From assembly GCF_013307435.2 (NCBI RefSeq), contig NZ_CP102845.1:5194001-5258000 (forward strand): a DNA stretch of 64,000 nucleotides, written 5' to 3'. The DNA comes from Microvirga terrae (GTDB lineage: Bacteria > Pseudomonadota > Alphaproteobacteria > Rhizobiales > Beijerinckiaceae). A program made the translations under genes and the position numbers. Positions within the stretch are counted from its first letter, which is position 1, and every line of letters begins with the position of its first letter. Of the stretch, positions 17,965 through 26,846 are shown in pieces. The notes below the pieces were generated by a model, which was not told the origin of the DNA, ran no database searches, and saw only the letters and a list, made by a program, of their open reading frames with translations.

Positions 17965-18768
17965 TCAACCCAGCCAGTCCTTCCGGCCCGAAAACTCGTC
18001 CGGCACGAAGTTGCCGCCCTGGTAGCTGCGGGCGAGCTCCGTGGCGAGCTCGACCGTCTCGACTTTCGCCGCATAGGTTTCCGCATCATCCTGAGGCTCG
18101 TAGCCGAGCCGGTAAGCGGCGGCATTGTCCCACCAGGAGCGGGTGTTCCGGGAGACGCCGTAGACGATCTCGTGGACGTAATCGGCCGTGAGGCCAGCCT
18201 CGACCAGGCGCACGAAATCCCCGTGGGACAGCCAGGTGGACAAGGCCCGCCGATTGTCCGGCTCGGGCAGGCACGAACCGATCCGCAGGCAGAGGCTGCG
18301 GATGCCGTGCTTGTAGGCGTAGAGCGCCGCCACGTCCTCGCCGATGGCCTTCGTCAGCCCGTAACGCGAATCGGGTCTGGGCGGGCTTTCGCCGGACAAG
18401 GTCCGGTCGTTCGGATACATGCCGGTGGCGTGATTGCTGCTTGCGAAGATCACCCTGTCGACGCCGGCACGCCTTGCGCCCTCGTAAAGGTTGATCGTCC
18501 CGACGATGTTGGACTGAAGCATCTCCGGCCAGCCGGTCTCGTAGGGAATGCCGCCCAGATGGATGATCGCATCCACTCCCTCGCACAGGGCCCGGACAGC
18601 CGCCGCATCGGCGAGGTCGCAGGGGACGATTTCCTCGCCCTTGCCTGCGTCTCCCAGGGTGACGATGTCGGACAGCCGCAGCAGCTGGTACCGTCCGGCG
18701 AAGGAGTGGCGCAGGAGGCTTCCAAGGCGGCCTGCGGCTCCGGTGAGCAGAATGCGTCGCGGGTTCAC
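17965..18768 (-). CDS. udh: Uronate dehydrogenase (NAD+)
   Basis: A 267 aa extended-SDR enzyme. It aligns from end to end, by memory, with Agrobacterium uronate dehydrogenase: GAAGRLG at 10-16, DLADA, HLGGI, FASSNHA.G.YP, catalytic Y136 and K140 in RYGLTK, LRIGSC.PEP, LSTWLSH.DFV, WWDN and QGG.FV near the C-terminus. It oxidises D-galacturonate or D-glucuronate at C1 to the aldaro-lactone with NAD+. The start is GTG at 18768. It is last in a minus-strand set with an SMP-30 lactonase, which would open the lactone product, a Gfo/Idh protein and a CUT1 importer; a 111 bp gap with a TCATATATATGA palindrome precedes it, so it may also have its own promoter. Confidence 0.88.
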   Translation of the reverse strand: MNPRRILLTGAAGRLGSLLRHSFAGRYQLLRLSDIVTLGDAGKGEEIVPCDLADAAAVRALCEGVDAIIHLGGIPYETGWPEMLQSNIVGTINLYEGARRAGVDRVIFASSNHATGMYPNDRTLSGESPPRPDSRYGLTKAIGEDVAALYAYKHGIRSLCLRIGSCLPEPDNRRALSTWLSHGDFVRLVEAGLTADYVHEIVYGVSRNTRSWWDNAAAYRLGYEPQDDAETYAAKVETVELATELARSYQGGNFVPDEFSGRKDWLG

Positions 18769-18804
18769 GGCTGTTTCACCATTCGATCGTGAGAGAAGTA
18801 TTTG

Positions 18805-18816
18805 TCATATATATGA
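18805..18816. promoter_or_regulatory. Palindrome TCATATATATGA upstream of udh
   Basis: A perfect 12 bp AT-rich dyad 37 bp before the udh start, within TTTGTCATATATATGATG. The left flank TTTGTCAT matches part of the TTTGTCATACAAAT element at 24263-24276. It may be an operator or include a -10 region. Confidence 0.4.
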
Positions 18817-18879
18817 TGAGTTTAGAGGATCAGGGGTCGCCGTGGACCGACATCTCTCGGAATCGCCAGAATCAGCCCG

Positions 18880-19758
18880 TCAGACGTCCATCCACCGTTC
18901 GACCCGCGCGCCAGCCACGGGGGACGACGCGATGAAGAGGCTGCCGGATTGCGGAGCGGAGGCGAGCCCGTCGGGATTGTCCGGCTTCAGGGACGTGATC
19001 ACCAGGGTCTTCAGGCCGTCGCCGCAGAAACACGGCATGGTGGGCGCCGGAACGGGCACGGGATGGGTTTCCACGATCTCCCCGTCCCGGGAGATCCGGT
19101 TCAGGCGCCCGGCGGAGACGCCGGAACTCCAGTAGAACCCCTCCTCGTCGCAGGCGCCGCCATCGGGCCGGCCCCGAGCCTCGTCGAGCGTGGCGATGCG
19201 CGCCCGATTCGCAAGGCGCCCGGAGGACGGCTCGAAATCGTAGCGGTCGATCCAGGGGCCGCGGGAATCCGAGTGGAACATGGTGCGGCCATCGGCCGAC
19301 CAGGCGAGCCCGTTCGACACGAGGCAGACATGCTCCAGAACGCGGGTCACCCGGCCGCGTCCATCGACCCGGTAGAGGGAGCCGCGCGGCTCCTTCTGGG
19401 GCCGGTCATCCATCGAGCCGACCCAGAACGCGCCGTCGGGCCCGACCTTGCCGTCGTTCAGCCGGTGCCAGGAGGGTTCGCTTGGAACCTCCGCGAGGAT
19501 GTCCAGGCTCTCATCCTCCGGATCGAACACCGCGATCGTGCGTTCGAGCGCCACGACCAATCGGCCACTAGCTCCGAGCCCGATCGATCCGACGACCCGC
19601 GGCATCGTCCAGGTGCGATGCTCCGAGCCGTCGAGGCGAATGGAATGGATGGCCGGCGCCTTGATGTCGACGAAGAACAGGACCTTGCGGCGGTCGTCCC
19701 AGACGGGACTTTCGCCGATCCCGCATCGGGTATCCTTGAGCAACCGGAAGTCGAGCAT
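18880..19758 (-). CDS. SMP-30/gluconolactonase family lactonase
   Basis: A 292 aa six-bladed beta-propeller lactonase. The family's metal-binding Glu is in GIGESPVWD near the N-terminus; RLNDGKVGPDGAFWVGSM carries the conserved Asn/Asp and SNGLAWSADGRTMFHSDS the second metal segment. It opens aldono- or aldarolactones. Since the next gene is uronate dehydrogenase, whose product is a galactaro- or glucaro-lactone, hydrolysis of that lactone is the natural role (inference). The start ATG overlaps the preceding stop as TGATG, indicating coupled translation. A longer frame upstream merely runs into the previous gene. Confidence 0.87.
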   Translation of the reverse strand: MLDFRLLKDTRCGIGESPVWDDRRKVLFFVDIKAPAIHSIRLDGSEHRTWTMPRVVGSIGLGASGRLVVALERTIAVFDPEDESLDILAEVPSEPSWHRLNDGKVGPDGAFWVGSMDDRPQKEPRGSLYRVDGRGRVTRVLEHVCLVSNGLAWSADGRTMFHSDSRGPWIDRYDFEPSSGRLANRARIATLDEARGRPDGGACDEEGFYWSSGVSAGRLNRISRDGEIVETHPVPVPAPTMPCFCGDGLKTLVITSLKPDNPDGLASAPQSGSLFIASSPVAGARVERWMDV

Positions 19759-20789
19759 CACCGGGCCCCCGGCCCGGCCGGCCCCGCTTCCGCGAGCGCC
19801 TGCGCCTTCAGGGTCAGCTCCATGGCCTTGAAGCAATGCTCCTGGCCCATGGCCGTCTCGGTCCGGTTGCGGATGTCGTCGACGAGATTGCGTCCGTAAG
19901 GCAGCTCCTCGTTGGAGCAGTCGAGATGGCGCATGCCGGTCTTGTCGACCAGGAACAGATGATCCTTGCCCTCACGTCCGGCGATGTCGATGTACTTGCG
20001 CATCTCGATGGTGCCTTCGGTTCCTACGACCATGACGCGCCCGTCGCCCCAGGTCGGCAGACCGTCCGGCGTGAACCAGTCGACCCGGATGTAGCCCGTG
20101 GCATCGGCGGTCTTGAGCGTCATCTCGCCGAAATCCTGCAGCCCCGGCGTCTGCGGGTTGTTGCGGTTGGCCACCATCGCATAGGTGACCTCCGCATCCT
20201 TCGCGCCCGTGTAGAACAGGAACTGCTCGCATTGGTGCGACGCGATGTCGGTCAGGATCCCGCCATAGGCCTCCCGTTCGAAGAACCAGGACGGGCGGAT
20301 CGGCGCATTGAGCCGGTGCGGGCCGAGCCCCAGGGTGTTCACCACCTTGCCGATGGCCCCCGAGCGGATCAGCTCGCCGGCCTTGTCGGTGACGCGGCTG
20401 CTGAAATGCTCGGAGTAGAAGATCGAGTAGATGCGACCCGTCTCCTGCTGGACCCGGCGCACCTCGGCCAGCTCCTCGAGGGTGACCATGCCCGGCTTGT
20501 CGACCATGTAGTCCTTGCCGTGGCGCATGACCTCGATGCCGATCCGCGCGCGGTCCCTGGGGATCGCGGCGCTCAGCACGATGGCGACGCTGTCGTCCTC
20601 CAGGATGCGCCGGGCGTCGTGGACGCGTTCCGCCTGCGGATAGCGCTCGGCGAAGGACACTGCGAGGTCGTCCTCCGGGGCGAAGAAGGACACGAACGTC
20701 GCCCCGGCGCCGAGGAGGGCATCAACCTGACCGAAGATATGGTTGTGGTTGATGCCGATGACGGCGAAGCGAATTCCGGATGCTGACAT
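19758..20789 (-). CDS. Gfo/Idh/MocA family oxidoreductase (copy 2)
   Basis: A 343 aa protein with a Rossmann start FAVIGINHNHIFGQ, somewhat unlike the usual GxGxxG because the third glycine is displaced, and VDKPG replacing the EKP motif near residue 97. The GGILTDIASHQCEQFLFY helix provides the conserved His region. It is co-transcribed between the importer permeases (4 nt gap) and the lactonase (1 nt overlap). It probably modifies the imported sugar before or beside uronate dehydrogenase. The altered cofactor loop makes its activity less certain than for copies 1 and 3. Confidence 0.86.
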   Translation of the reverse strand: MSASGIRFAVIGINHNHIFGQVDALLGAGATFVSFFAPEDDLAVSFAERYPQAERVHDARRILEDDSVAIVLSAAIPRDRARIGIEVMRHGKDYMVDKPGMVTLEELAEVRRVQQETGRIYSIFYSEHFSSRVTDKAGELIRSGAIGKVVNTLGLGPHRLNAPIRPSWFFEREAYGGILTDIASHQCEQFLFYTGAKDAEVTYAMVANRNNPQTPGLQDFGEMTLKTADATGYIRVDWFTPDGLPTWGDGRVMVVGTEGTIEMRKYIDIAGREGKDHLFLVDKTGMRHLDCSNEELPYGRNLVDDIRNRTETAMGQEHCFKAMELTLKAQALAEAGPAGPGAR

Positions 20790-20793
20790 TCGC

Positions 20794-21660
20794 TCAACCC
20801 TTCAGACCGGTGGTCGCGATGCCTTCGATCAGCAGGCGCTGGAAGACCGCGAAGAACAAGAGGACCGGGATCAGGGCGACCACCGACATGGCGAAGAGCG
20901 CGCTCCAGTCGGACTTGCCCGTCGAGTCCACGAAGGTGCGCAAGCCGAGCTGGACCGTGTACTGGCTCGCGTCGTTCAGATAGATGAGCGGGCCGAAGAA
21001 GTCGTCCCAGGTCCAGATGAAGGTGAAGATCGCCGCCGTGGCGAGCGCCGGCACCGACAGGGGCAGCATGACGCTCCAGAAGATGCGCCAGGGGCCGGCT
21101 CCGTCGATGATCGCCGCCTCGTCGAGCTCGCGCGGAATGCCGCGGAAGAACTGGTAGAGCAGGAAGATGAAGAAGGCGTCCGCGGCCAGGAACTTGGGCA
21201 CCACCAGGGGCAGGAAGGTGTTGACCCAGTCGAGGTTCAGGAACAGCACGTATTGCGGGATGAGGGTCACGTGGTACGGCAGCATCAGCGTGCCGAGCAT
21301 GAGCGCGAACCAGAAGTTCTTGAGGGGGAACTTCAGGCGTGCGAACGCGTAGGCGGCCAGCGAGCAGGAAAACACGTTGCCGATCACGCTGAGGACCGAG
21401 ATCACCAGCGAGTTCCAGAAGAAGGTCCCGAAGCTCACCGTCAGGCCCGACCAGCCGCGGACATACGCGTCGAGGGTGAAGGCATCGGGCCAGAGCGAGG
21501 CGTTGCCGAAGATCTCGTCGTCAGGCTTGAAGCTGCTCGCGAGCATCCACAGGAGCGGATAGAGCATGACCAGCGAAACGGCGCACAGGATCACGTGGTA
21601 GAGGAGAGAACGGGCTCCGCCCACATTCTGCGTCGTGGCGACTGTTGTGGCGTCAGTCAT
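20794..21660 (-). CDS. Carbohydrate ABC transporter permease (MalG/UgpE type)
   Basis: An inner-membrane permease of 288 aa (CUT1, BPD_transp_1) with six predicted segments and the EAA loop ELDEAAIIDGAGPWRIFWSV near residue 190 that docks with the ATPase. It overlaps the other permease by 8 nt. No ATPase gene is in this operon; the UgpC-type protein at 15408-16463 is the likely partner. Confidence 0.9.
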   Translation of the reverse strand: MTDATTVATTQNVGGARSLLYHVILCAVSLVMLYPLLWMLASSFKPDDEIFGNASLWPDAFTLDAYVRGWSGLTVSFGTFFWNSLVISVLSVIGNVFSCSLAAYAFARLKFPLKNFWFALMLGTLMLPYHVTLIPQYVLFLNLDWVNTFLPLVVPKFLAADAFFIFLLYQFFRGIPRELDEAAIIDGAGPWRIFWSVMLPLSVPALATAAIFTFIWTWDDFFGPLIYLNDASQYTVQLGLRTFVDSTGKSDWSALFAMSVVALIPVLLFFAVFQRLLIEGIATTGLKG

Positions 21661-22594
21661 TGTAATGGACCCAGTAGCGAGAGGTGAGGAACGAGAAGGC
21701 GGTGAAGCAGGCGATGATGATCAGAAGGATCCATGCCAGAGCCGACGCATAGCCCATGCGGAAATAGGCGAAGCCTTCCTGGTAGAGATACAGGGTGTAG
21801 AACAGGGTCGAGTCGATCGGCCCGCCCGTGCCCTCGCTGATGATGAAGGCCGGCGTGAAGGCCTTGAACGCATCGATGGTCTGCACGATGCCGTTGAAGA
21901 ACACCACGGGCGTGAGAAGCGGCAGGGTGATCTTGAGGAACTGCTGCACCTTGTTGGCGCCGTCGATGTTCGCGGCCTCGTACACGTCCGGCGGGATCTG
22001 CCGCAGGCCGGCGAGGAAGATGATCATCGGGGAGCCGAACTGCCAGACGCTGAGCAGCACCAGCGTGTAGAGCGAGTAGTTCGGATCCGAGATCCAGCTC
22101 GGTCCCTGGATGCCGAAGAGCCCCAGCGCCACGTTGGCGAGGCCGTCCTTGGCGAAGAGCTGGCGCCACAGCACCGCGATGGCGACGCTCGCGCCGAGCA
22201 GCGAGGGCAGATAGAACAGCGCGCGGTAAAGGGGCAGGCCGGCAATGCCGCGGTTGAGCACCATGGCGAGGCCGAGCGCGAAGGCGAGCTTCAGTGGAAC
22301 GGCCAGGATGACGTAGGTGAACGTCACCTGCATGGAATGCCAGAACTTCACGTCATTGGTGATGATGCGCTGGTAGTTGGCCGTTCCGATGAACTGCGGA
22401 TCCTGCAGCAGGTCGAAATTGGTGAAGGACAGATAAAGGGATGCGAGCGTCGGGCCGAGGGTCAGGCCGAGAAAGCCGATGAGCCAGGGCAGCAGGAAGG
22501 AATAGGAGACGAGGGTGCGGGACAATCCGCCCCGACGCTTGCTGCGCTTCTCCGGCTCGGTGATCGTCAAAGGAATTTGAGCAGTTGTTGTCAT
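21653..22594 (-). CDS. Carbohydrate ABC transporter permease (MalF/UgpA type)
   Basis: The first permease of the CUT1 importer, 313 aa, with an N-terminal TM anchor (about 28-50) and an EAA loop VYEAANIDGANKVQQFLKIT in the last third. It pairs with the MalG-type permease encoded directly downstream. A stem-loop between the binding-protein gene and this one (22632-22658) may lower its expression relative to the binding protein. Confidence 0.9.
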   Translation of the reverse strand: MTTTAQIPLTITEPEKRSKRRGGLSRTLVSYSFLLPWLIGFLGLTLGPTLASLYLSFTNFDLLQDPQFIGTANYQRIITNDVKFWHSMQVTFTYVILAVPLKLAFALGLAMVLNRGIAGLPLYRALFYLPSLLGASVAIAVLWRQLFAKDGLANVALGLFGIQGPSWISDPNYSLYTLVLLSVWQFGSPMIIFLAGLRQIPPDVYEAANIDGANKVQQFLKITLPLLTPVVFFNGIVQTIDAFKAFTPAFIISEGTGGPIDSTLFYTLYLYQEGFAYFRMGYASALAWILLIIIACFTAFSFLTSRYWVHYND

Positions 22595-22631
22595 GCGGAA
22601 TGGCTCACAGCAATGTCATGATAGACGGACA

Positions 22632-22658
22632 GGCCGACCCGGTTCGGCTGGGTCGACC
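22632..22658 (-). repeat. Stem-loop between binding-protein and permease genes
   Basis: Arms GGCCGACCC and GGGTCGACC (one mismatch) with a 9 nt loop. Its position matches the malE-malF type intergenic hairpins that protect the upstream mRNA and give excess binding protein; that role here is inference. Confidence 0.5.
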
Positions 22659-22682
22659 TGGTGAGTCAGGGGGCGCTCGCGG

Positions 22683-23963
22683 TTACGCGCGGCTTAAGAT
22701 GGCCTGGGCTTCGCTGACGTACTGCTTGCCGCCATCGGCCGTGGACAGGCGGCCGAAGCCGACCTGCTCGGAAATCCGGCGCAGCATGGTCTGAATCTCG
22801 CCGGCGCCCTTCGGCGGAGCCGGAGGAATCGGCCCGACCTTCGGCGTGACGTGGGAGATGAAGTCCACGACGAGCTTGCCCTGGGCGTCGAGCTCCGCCG
22901 ACACGGCCTCGCGAACCTTCGGCGAGGCCGGAACGCCGCGCTCCACGCCAAGGAGCTTGGCGCCGTCCACGTCCTTCACGGTGAAATTGGCGAACTTCAC
23001 CGCCGGCTCGGCCACCTTGCTGCGGGCGTAGATGCTCCACATCATCGACGGCTTGAGATAATGGCCCGGGTTGGGACCGGCGCCCTGCGGATACATGGTG
23101 ATGCCGAGCGGGTTCTTGTTGAGAACTTGGTAGCCGACATACTGGTTCGAGTGGTTGAACGCGCAGGCCGCGCGGCCCTGCGTCAGCAGGTTGGTCTCGA
23201 TGTTGTTCTTGTCGAGGGCCTGCAGGTCGGCCGGCGGGCAGGCCTTCGCCTCGCGAGCCTTGGCCCACATGGCGAACCAGTCCGACGCATCCTTCTCGTC
23301 GAGGCCGAGCTTGCCGTCCTCGGTATAGAGGGCCTTGCCGCGCTGGCGCAGCCAGTTCTCGAACGCGACCTCCTCGGCGCTGGCGTCGGAGGTGCCGAAA
23401 TACTCACCGTTATGGGCCTTGGTGACCGCGGCGGCGAGTTCGAAGAACTTGTCCCAGGTCACGTCGATCGGCTCGGGAACGCCGGCCTTCTGGAACGCCG
23501 CCTTGTTGTAGATCAGCGCGTTCGAGTTGTTGCCGATATTGATGCCGTAGAGCTTGCCGTCGACCTTGCAGCTGTCGAGAGACGCTTTGTCGAAATCGCC
23601 GATGTCGAGGGATTTGCCCACGAATTCGTCGAGGGGCAGCAGGGCGCCGCGGCGGGCATATTCCGCGACGTAGCGGTAGTCCATCTGGATCAGGTCCGGC
23701 GCATTGCGGCCGGCCGCCTGCGTGGCGAGCCGCGGCCAGTAATCGCCCCAGGCCAGGGTCTCGCCGTCGATCTTCACGCCCGGGTTCCGCTCCTGGTAGA
23801 GCGAGACCGCCTTGAGGGTGCGGTCGGCGCGCTCCTTCGAGCCCCACCAGTAGAGGCGGACGCGCGCGTCCTGCGCGAAGGCCGGAAGGCTCCCCAATGC
23901 GCCGAGACCGGCGGATCCAAGAGCCGCCTTCAGCAAGGTCCTACGGTTAAGATCATGAGTCAT
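22683..23963 (-). CDS. Extracellular solute-binding protein family 1 (carbohydrate importer)
   Basis: A 426 aa periplasmic binding protein. The Tat signal is clear: NRRTLLKAALGSAGLGALGS then AFA-QD. The mature part starts VRLYWWGSKERADRTLKAV, as in MalE/UgpB-like sugar-binding proteins. ATG 23963 is chosen because it is preceded by GAGGGAG at 11 nt and puts the twin arginines near the N-terminus; a frame starting at 24113 would add 50 unconserved residues. It feeds the MalF/MalG-type permeases downstream. Likely ligands are oligosaccharides, uronides or glycosides, given uronate dehydrogenase in the same set. Confidence 0.9.
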   Translation of the reverse strand: MTHDLNRRTLLKAALGSAGLGALGSLPAFAQDARVRLYWWGSKERADRTLKAVSLYQERNPGVKIDGETLAWGDYWPRLATQAAGRNAPDLIQMDYRYVAEYARRGALLPLDEFVGKSLDIGDFDKASLDSCKVDGKLYGINIGNNSNALIYNKAAFQKAGVPEPIDVTWDKFFELAAAVTKAHNGEYFGTSDASAEEVAFENWLRQRGKALYTEDGKLGLDEKDASDWFAMWAKAREAKACPPADLQALDKNNIETNLLTQGRAACAFNHSNQYVGYQVLNKNPLGITMYPQGAGPNPGHYLKPSMMWSIYARSKVAEPAVKFANFTVKDVDGAKLLGVERGVPASPKVREAVSAELDAQGKLVVDFISHVTPKVGPIPPAPPKGAGEIQTMLRRISEQVGFGRLSTADGGKQYVSEAQAILSRA

Positions 23964-24325
23964 GTGGCGTATCTCCCTCTCGGGCGCCGGCTCAACGGCT
24001 GCCCAGATGTATGGCCTCTTTCGGCGACGGCTCTTGTTTTTTGGCACCTGTTCCGCCGAGGTTCCGGTCCCTTCACCTCGGACGTTACGGGAGCGCTCCG
24101 CTTTTGTCGCCATCCGACATGAAGCTAAAATTTAGAATGGTTGTATGTCAACCAGTTGTATGATGTAATTTGACGATCTAAGCTCCCGGATCGAAGCTTC
24201 CTAAGGGACAGCTGGATCAAGAAAACATCCAAACCCTGGTTTACCCACCGCCGAAGCTCATATTTGTCATACAAATTCAACGCTTAAGCCTCACGCCGGG
24301 CGAAGCAGCAGGAGAACCCAAGAGA
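23964..24325. other. 362 bp divergent promoter region with repeated TTGTATG words
   Basis: This separates the importer operon (minus) from Gfo/Idh copy 3 (plus). It is distinctly AT-rich and holds TTGTATG at 24141-24147 and 24156-24162, the dyad GGTTG-tatgt-CAACC at 24139-24153, AAACC-ct-GGTTT at 24231-24242 (LacI-operator-like), and ATTTGT-cat-ACAAAT at 24262-24276. No gene was seen. Confidence 0.7.
24262..24276. promoter_or_regulatory. Palindrome ATTTGT-cat-ACAAAT, candidate GntR/FadR-type site
   Basis: A perfect 6-3-6 dyad 49 bp before Gfo/Idh copy 3. The 11-mer TCATACAAATT (24267-24277) is the exact reverse complement of AATTTGTATGA at 39756-39766 ahead of the IlvD/Edd gene, and ten of those bases recur at 38619-38628 ahead of the tctC-type gene. 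This suggests a shared regulator. Confidence 0.5.
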
Positions 24326-25576
24326 ATGGATCGCGCGAACAGGAAACGCATTGCCCTCATTGGCACGGGCCACCGCGGCACGAGCATGTGGGGAATCAAC
24401 GTCGTCAAAGGCTATGGCGACTTCGTCGAGATCGTGGCTCTGTGCGACCTCAACGGGCTTCGGGCCGAGCGCGCCAGGGGCTTTCTGGGCATCGACGCTC
24501 CCATCTATGCCGACGCCCAGGAGATGATCGCGGCCGTCAAGCCGGACACGGTGATCATCTGCACCCGGGATTCGAATCACGACGAAATGATCGTGCGGGC
24601 GCTCGAAGCCGGCGTGAACGTCATCACCGAAAAGCCCATGACGACCACGGCCGAAAAGGTGCGCCGCATCCTCGACGCCGAGAAGCGGACAGGCAAGCGT
24701 GTCGACGTGACCTTCAACTACCGCTACGCTCCGACCGTCCGGAAGATCAAGGAACTCCTGAACTCGGGCGTGATCGGCGACGTCACCTCCATCGACTTCC
24801 ACTGGTTCCTCGACAACAAGCACGGCGCCGACTACTTCCGCCGCTGGCACGCCATCGAGGAGAACTCCGGCAGCCTCTTCGTCCACAAGAGCACGCACCA
24901 TTTCGACCTGATGAACTGGTACCTGGACGACGACCCGGAGGACGTTTTCGCGTTCGCGAGCCTTCGCAAATACGGCAAGGTCAATCCGTTCCGCGGCGAG
25001 CGCTGCAAGACCTGCCCGCACGCCAGCTACTGCGACTACTACATGGACATCAGCCAGGATCCCTGGCTCGAGGCTCTCTACGAGGATCCCTCGCGCGAGG
25101 ACGGCTATGTCCGCGACGCCTGCGTGTTCCGCGAGGAGATCAATATCCCCGACACCATGTCGGCCATGATTCGGTACCGGAAGGGCGTGCAGGTCACCTA
25201 TTCGGTGAACACCTACATGCCGATCGAGGGCCATTTCATCGCCTTCGACGGGACGAAGGGCCGCATCCAGATGCGCCAGTTCGAGCGTCAGCCCTGGGAG
25301 ACGCCGGAGCATGACGAGATCCTGCTCGTGCGGAATTTCGGCGGCGCCGAGACCATCAAGGTCCCGCATGAGCCGGGCGGGCATTTCGGCGGCGACCCGA
25401 AGCTTCAGGACATGCTCTTCAAGCCGGATACACCGGATCCACTGAACCAGCGCGCCGGCTCGCGCGCCGGCGCCATGTCGGTGCTGTGCGGCATCGCTGC
25501 GCTTCAGAGCTCCAAGACCGGACAGATGGTTAGCGTCTCGAAGCTGCTCGATCCGGCCCAGGCCATCGCGGCCTGA
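24326..25576 (+). CDS. Gfo/Idh/MocA family oxidoreductase (copy 3)
   Basis: A 416 aa protein. The Rossmann motif is ALIGTGHRGT, the EKPMTTT loop lies near residue 109 and the C-terminal half has the HKSTHHFDLMNW helix. It carries a small cysteine group, CKTCPHASYC, around residues 232-241, followed by further Cys. This insertion is known in a subset of the family and could bind a metal or be structural. AGGAG stands before the ATG. It is followed at 84 nt by an Ldh2-type dehydrogenase, so the pair may carry out successive redox steps on an imported sugar. Confidence 0.88.
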   Translation: MDRANRKRIALIGTGHRGTSMWGINVVKGYGDFVEIVALCDLNGLRAERARGFLGIDAPIYADAQEMIAAVKPDTVIICTRDSNHDEMIVRALEAGVNVITEKPMTTTAEKVRRILDAEKRTGKRVDVTFNYRYAPTVRKIKELLNSGVIGDVTSIDFHWFLDNKHGADYFRRWHAIEENSGSLFVHKSTHHFDLMNWYLDDDPEDVFAFASLRKYGKVNPFRGERCKTCPHASYCDYYMDISQDPWLEALYEDPSREDGYVRDACVFREEINIPDTMSAMIRYRKGVQVTYSVNTYMPIEGHFIAFDGTKGRIQMRQFERQPWETPEHDEILLVRNFGGAETIKVPHEPGGHFGGDPKLQDMLFKPDTPDPLNQRAGSRAGAMSVLCGIAALQSSKTGQMVSVSKLLDPAQAIAA

Positions 25577-25660
25577 CGATCGACGGGAGGTGGCGACAGC
25601 CACCTCCTCACCTGCTCCGCAATCCGGAGCAGCCGAACGGAACACGTGAGAGAACAGCCC

Positions 25661-26773
25661 ATGATCGCGAGCGAGAACTTCTCGGCCGATGTGATTCGCG
25701 CCCAGATCGAGGCGATCCTGCGCGCCTGGGGCATGAGCGAGGAGAAGCTGCGCCTGACGGCCGAGGTGATGGTCGAGACCGACCTGCGCGGGATCGACTC
25801 CCACGGCATTTCGATGTTGACGCAATATGCGCAGATGCAGAAGGCCGGTCAGCTCGCGCTTCAGGCCGAACCTTGCATCGTCCGGCAGAGCGCCAGCACG
25901 GCCCTGATCGATGGCGGCGCCGGCTTGGGCCATCCCGCCGCCTTCACGGGCATGAACCTCGCGATCGAGAAGGCGCTGGCGCACGACGTCGGGGTCGTGT
26001 CGGTGTTCAACTCCCACCATTTCGGCGCCGCCGGCTACTACGCCACCATGGCGGCGGAGCGCGGGCTGATCGGCGTCGTATCGTCGACGACCCGGGTGAT
26101 CTCAGTGGTGCCCACGAACGGGGTCGAGCGCGTGCTCGGCACGAACCCCATCGCGGTCGCCGTGCCGGGCGGGCGGCGTCCGAGCATCTGCGTCGACATC
26201 TCCACCAGCGTCGTCGCGGCCAACAAAGTCAAGGTTTATGCCCTGCAGGACAAGGAGCTTCCGGCCGGCTGGGTGATCGACGGCGACGGACAGCCCGTGA
26301 CCGATTCCGGCCAGGCCTTCCGTCAGATTTTCGAGAGCCAGGTGGGCGGCCTCACGCCGATCGGCGGCGATGGCAGCGAGATGGGCGGTCATAAGGGTTA
26401 TGGCCTCGGGCTGATCGCCCAGATCCTGTCCGGGACCCTGTCGGGCGGCTCGTTCTCGCCGGTCAGGAACCGAACCCAGAAGCCGTCCGACCCCGACAAT
26501 ATCGGCCATTTCTTCATGGCGTTGAATCCGGTGGCCTTCCGGCCGTTCGACGTGTTCCAGTCGGACGTGGAGACCGTCATCGACACCCTGCACGCCGTCA
26601 AGCCGATCCGCGAGGACGAGCCCGTCCTCGTACCGGGCGAGCCGGAATGGGCCGCCCGCGAGGAGCGGCTCGTCAAGGGCATCCCGATTCCCGAGACGTT
26701 GAAGCTGAAGGTGCGGGAGATCGCCGAGGCGGCCGGCGCTCCTTACCTGCTGCAATCGGCCATGGCCGCGTGA
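25661..26773 (+). CDS. Ldh family oxidoreductase (malate/L-lactate/ureidoglycolate dehydrogenase fold)
   Basis: An NAD(P)H-dependent 2-oxoacid reductase / 2-hydroxyacid dehydrogenase of the Ldh_2 (YlbC/YiaK) superfamily, 370 aa. Visible marks are the GIDSHGI motif near residue 45, the catalytic-region NSHHFGAAGYYA, GTNPIAVAVPG and GGHKGYGLGLI near residue 243. ATG 25661 is preferred over a GTG 15 nt upstream. It could reduce a diketo sugar acid (as YiaK does) or oxidise a sugar-derived 2-hydroxy acid in this island. It ends convergent with the seven-gene operon, with a hairpin between. Confidence 0.85.
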   Translation: MIASENFSADVIRAQIEAILRAWGMSEEKLRLTAEVMVETDLRGIDSHGISMLTQYAQMQKAGQLALQAEPCIVRQSASTALIDGGAGLGHPAAFTGMNLAIEKALAHDVGVVSVFNSHHFGAAGYYATMAAERGLIGVVSSTTRVISVVPTNGVERVLGTNPIAVAVPGGRRPSICVDISTSVVAANKVKVYALQDKELPAGWVIDGDGQPVTDSGQAFRQIFESQVGGLTPIGGDGSEMGGHKGYGLGLIAQILSGTLSGGSFSPVRNRTQKPSDPDNIGHFFMALNPVAFRPFDVFQSDVETVIDTLHAVKPIREDEPVLVPGEPEWAAREERLVKGIPIPETLKLKVREIAEAAGAPYLLQSAMAA

Positions 26774-26781
26774 GCATGTGC

Positions 26782-26805
26782 GGCTCCCGCCCGTAGGCGA
26801 GAGCC
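26782..26805. terminator. Hairpin between convergent genes
   Basis: GGCTC-cc-GCC-cgta-GGC-ga-GAGCC followed by ATGTTT on the plus strand. It is a likely weak terminator for the Ldh-type gene. Confidence 0.5.
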
Positions 26806-26846
26806 ATGTTTCAAGACACGATGTCAAAGATCGCGGTCGCGTTTCG

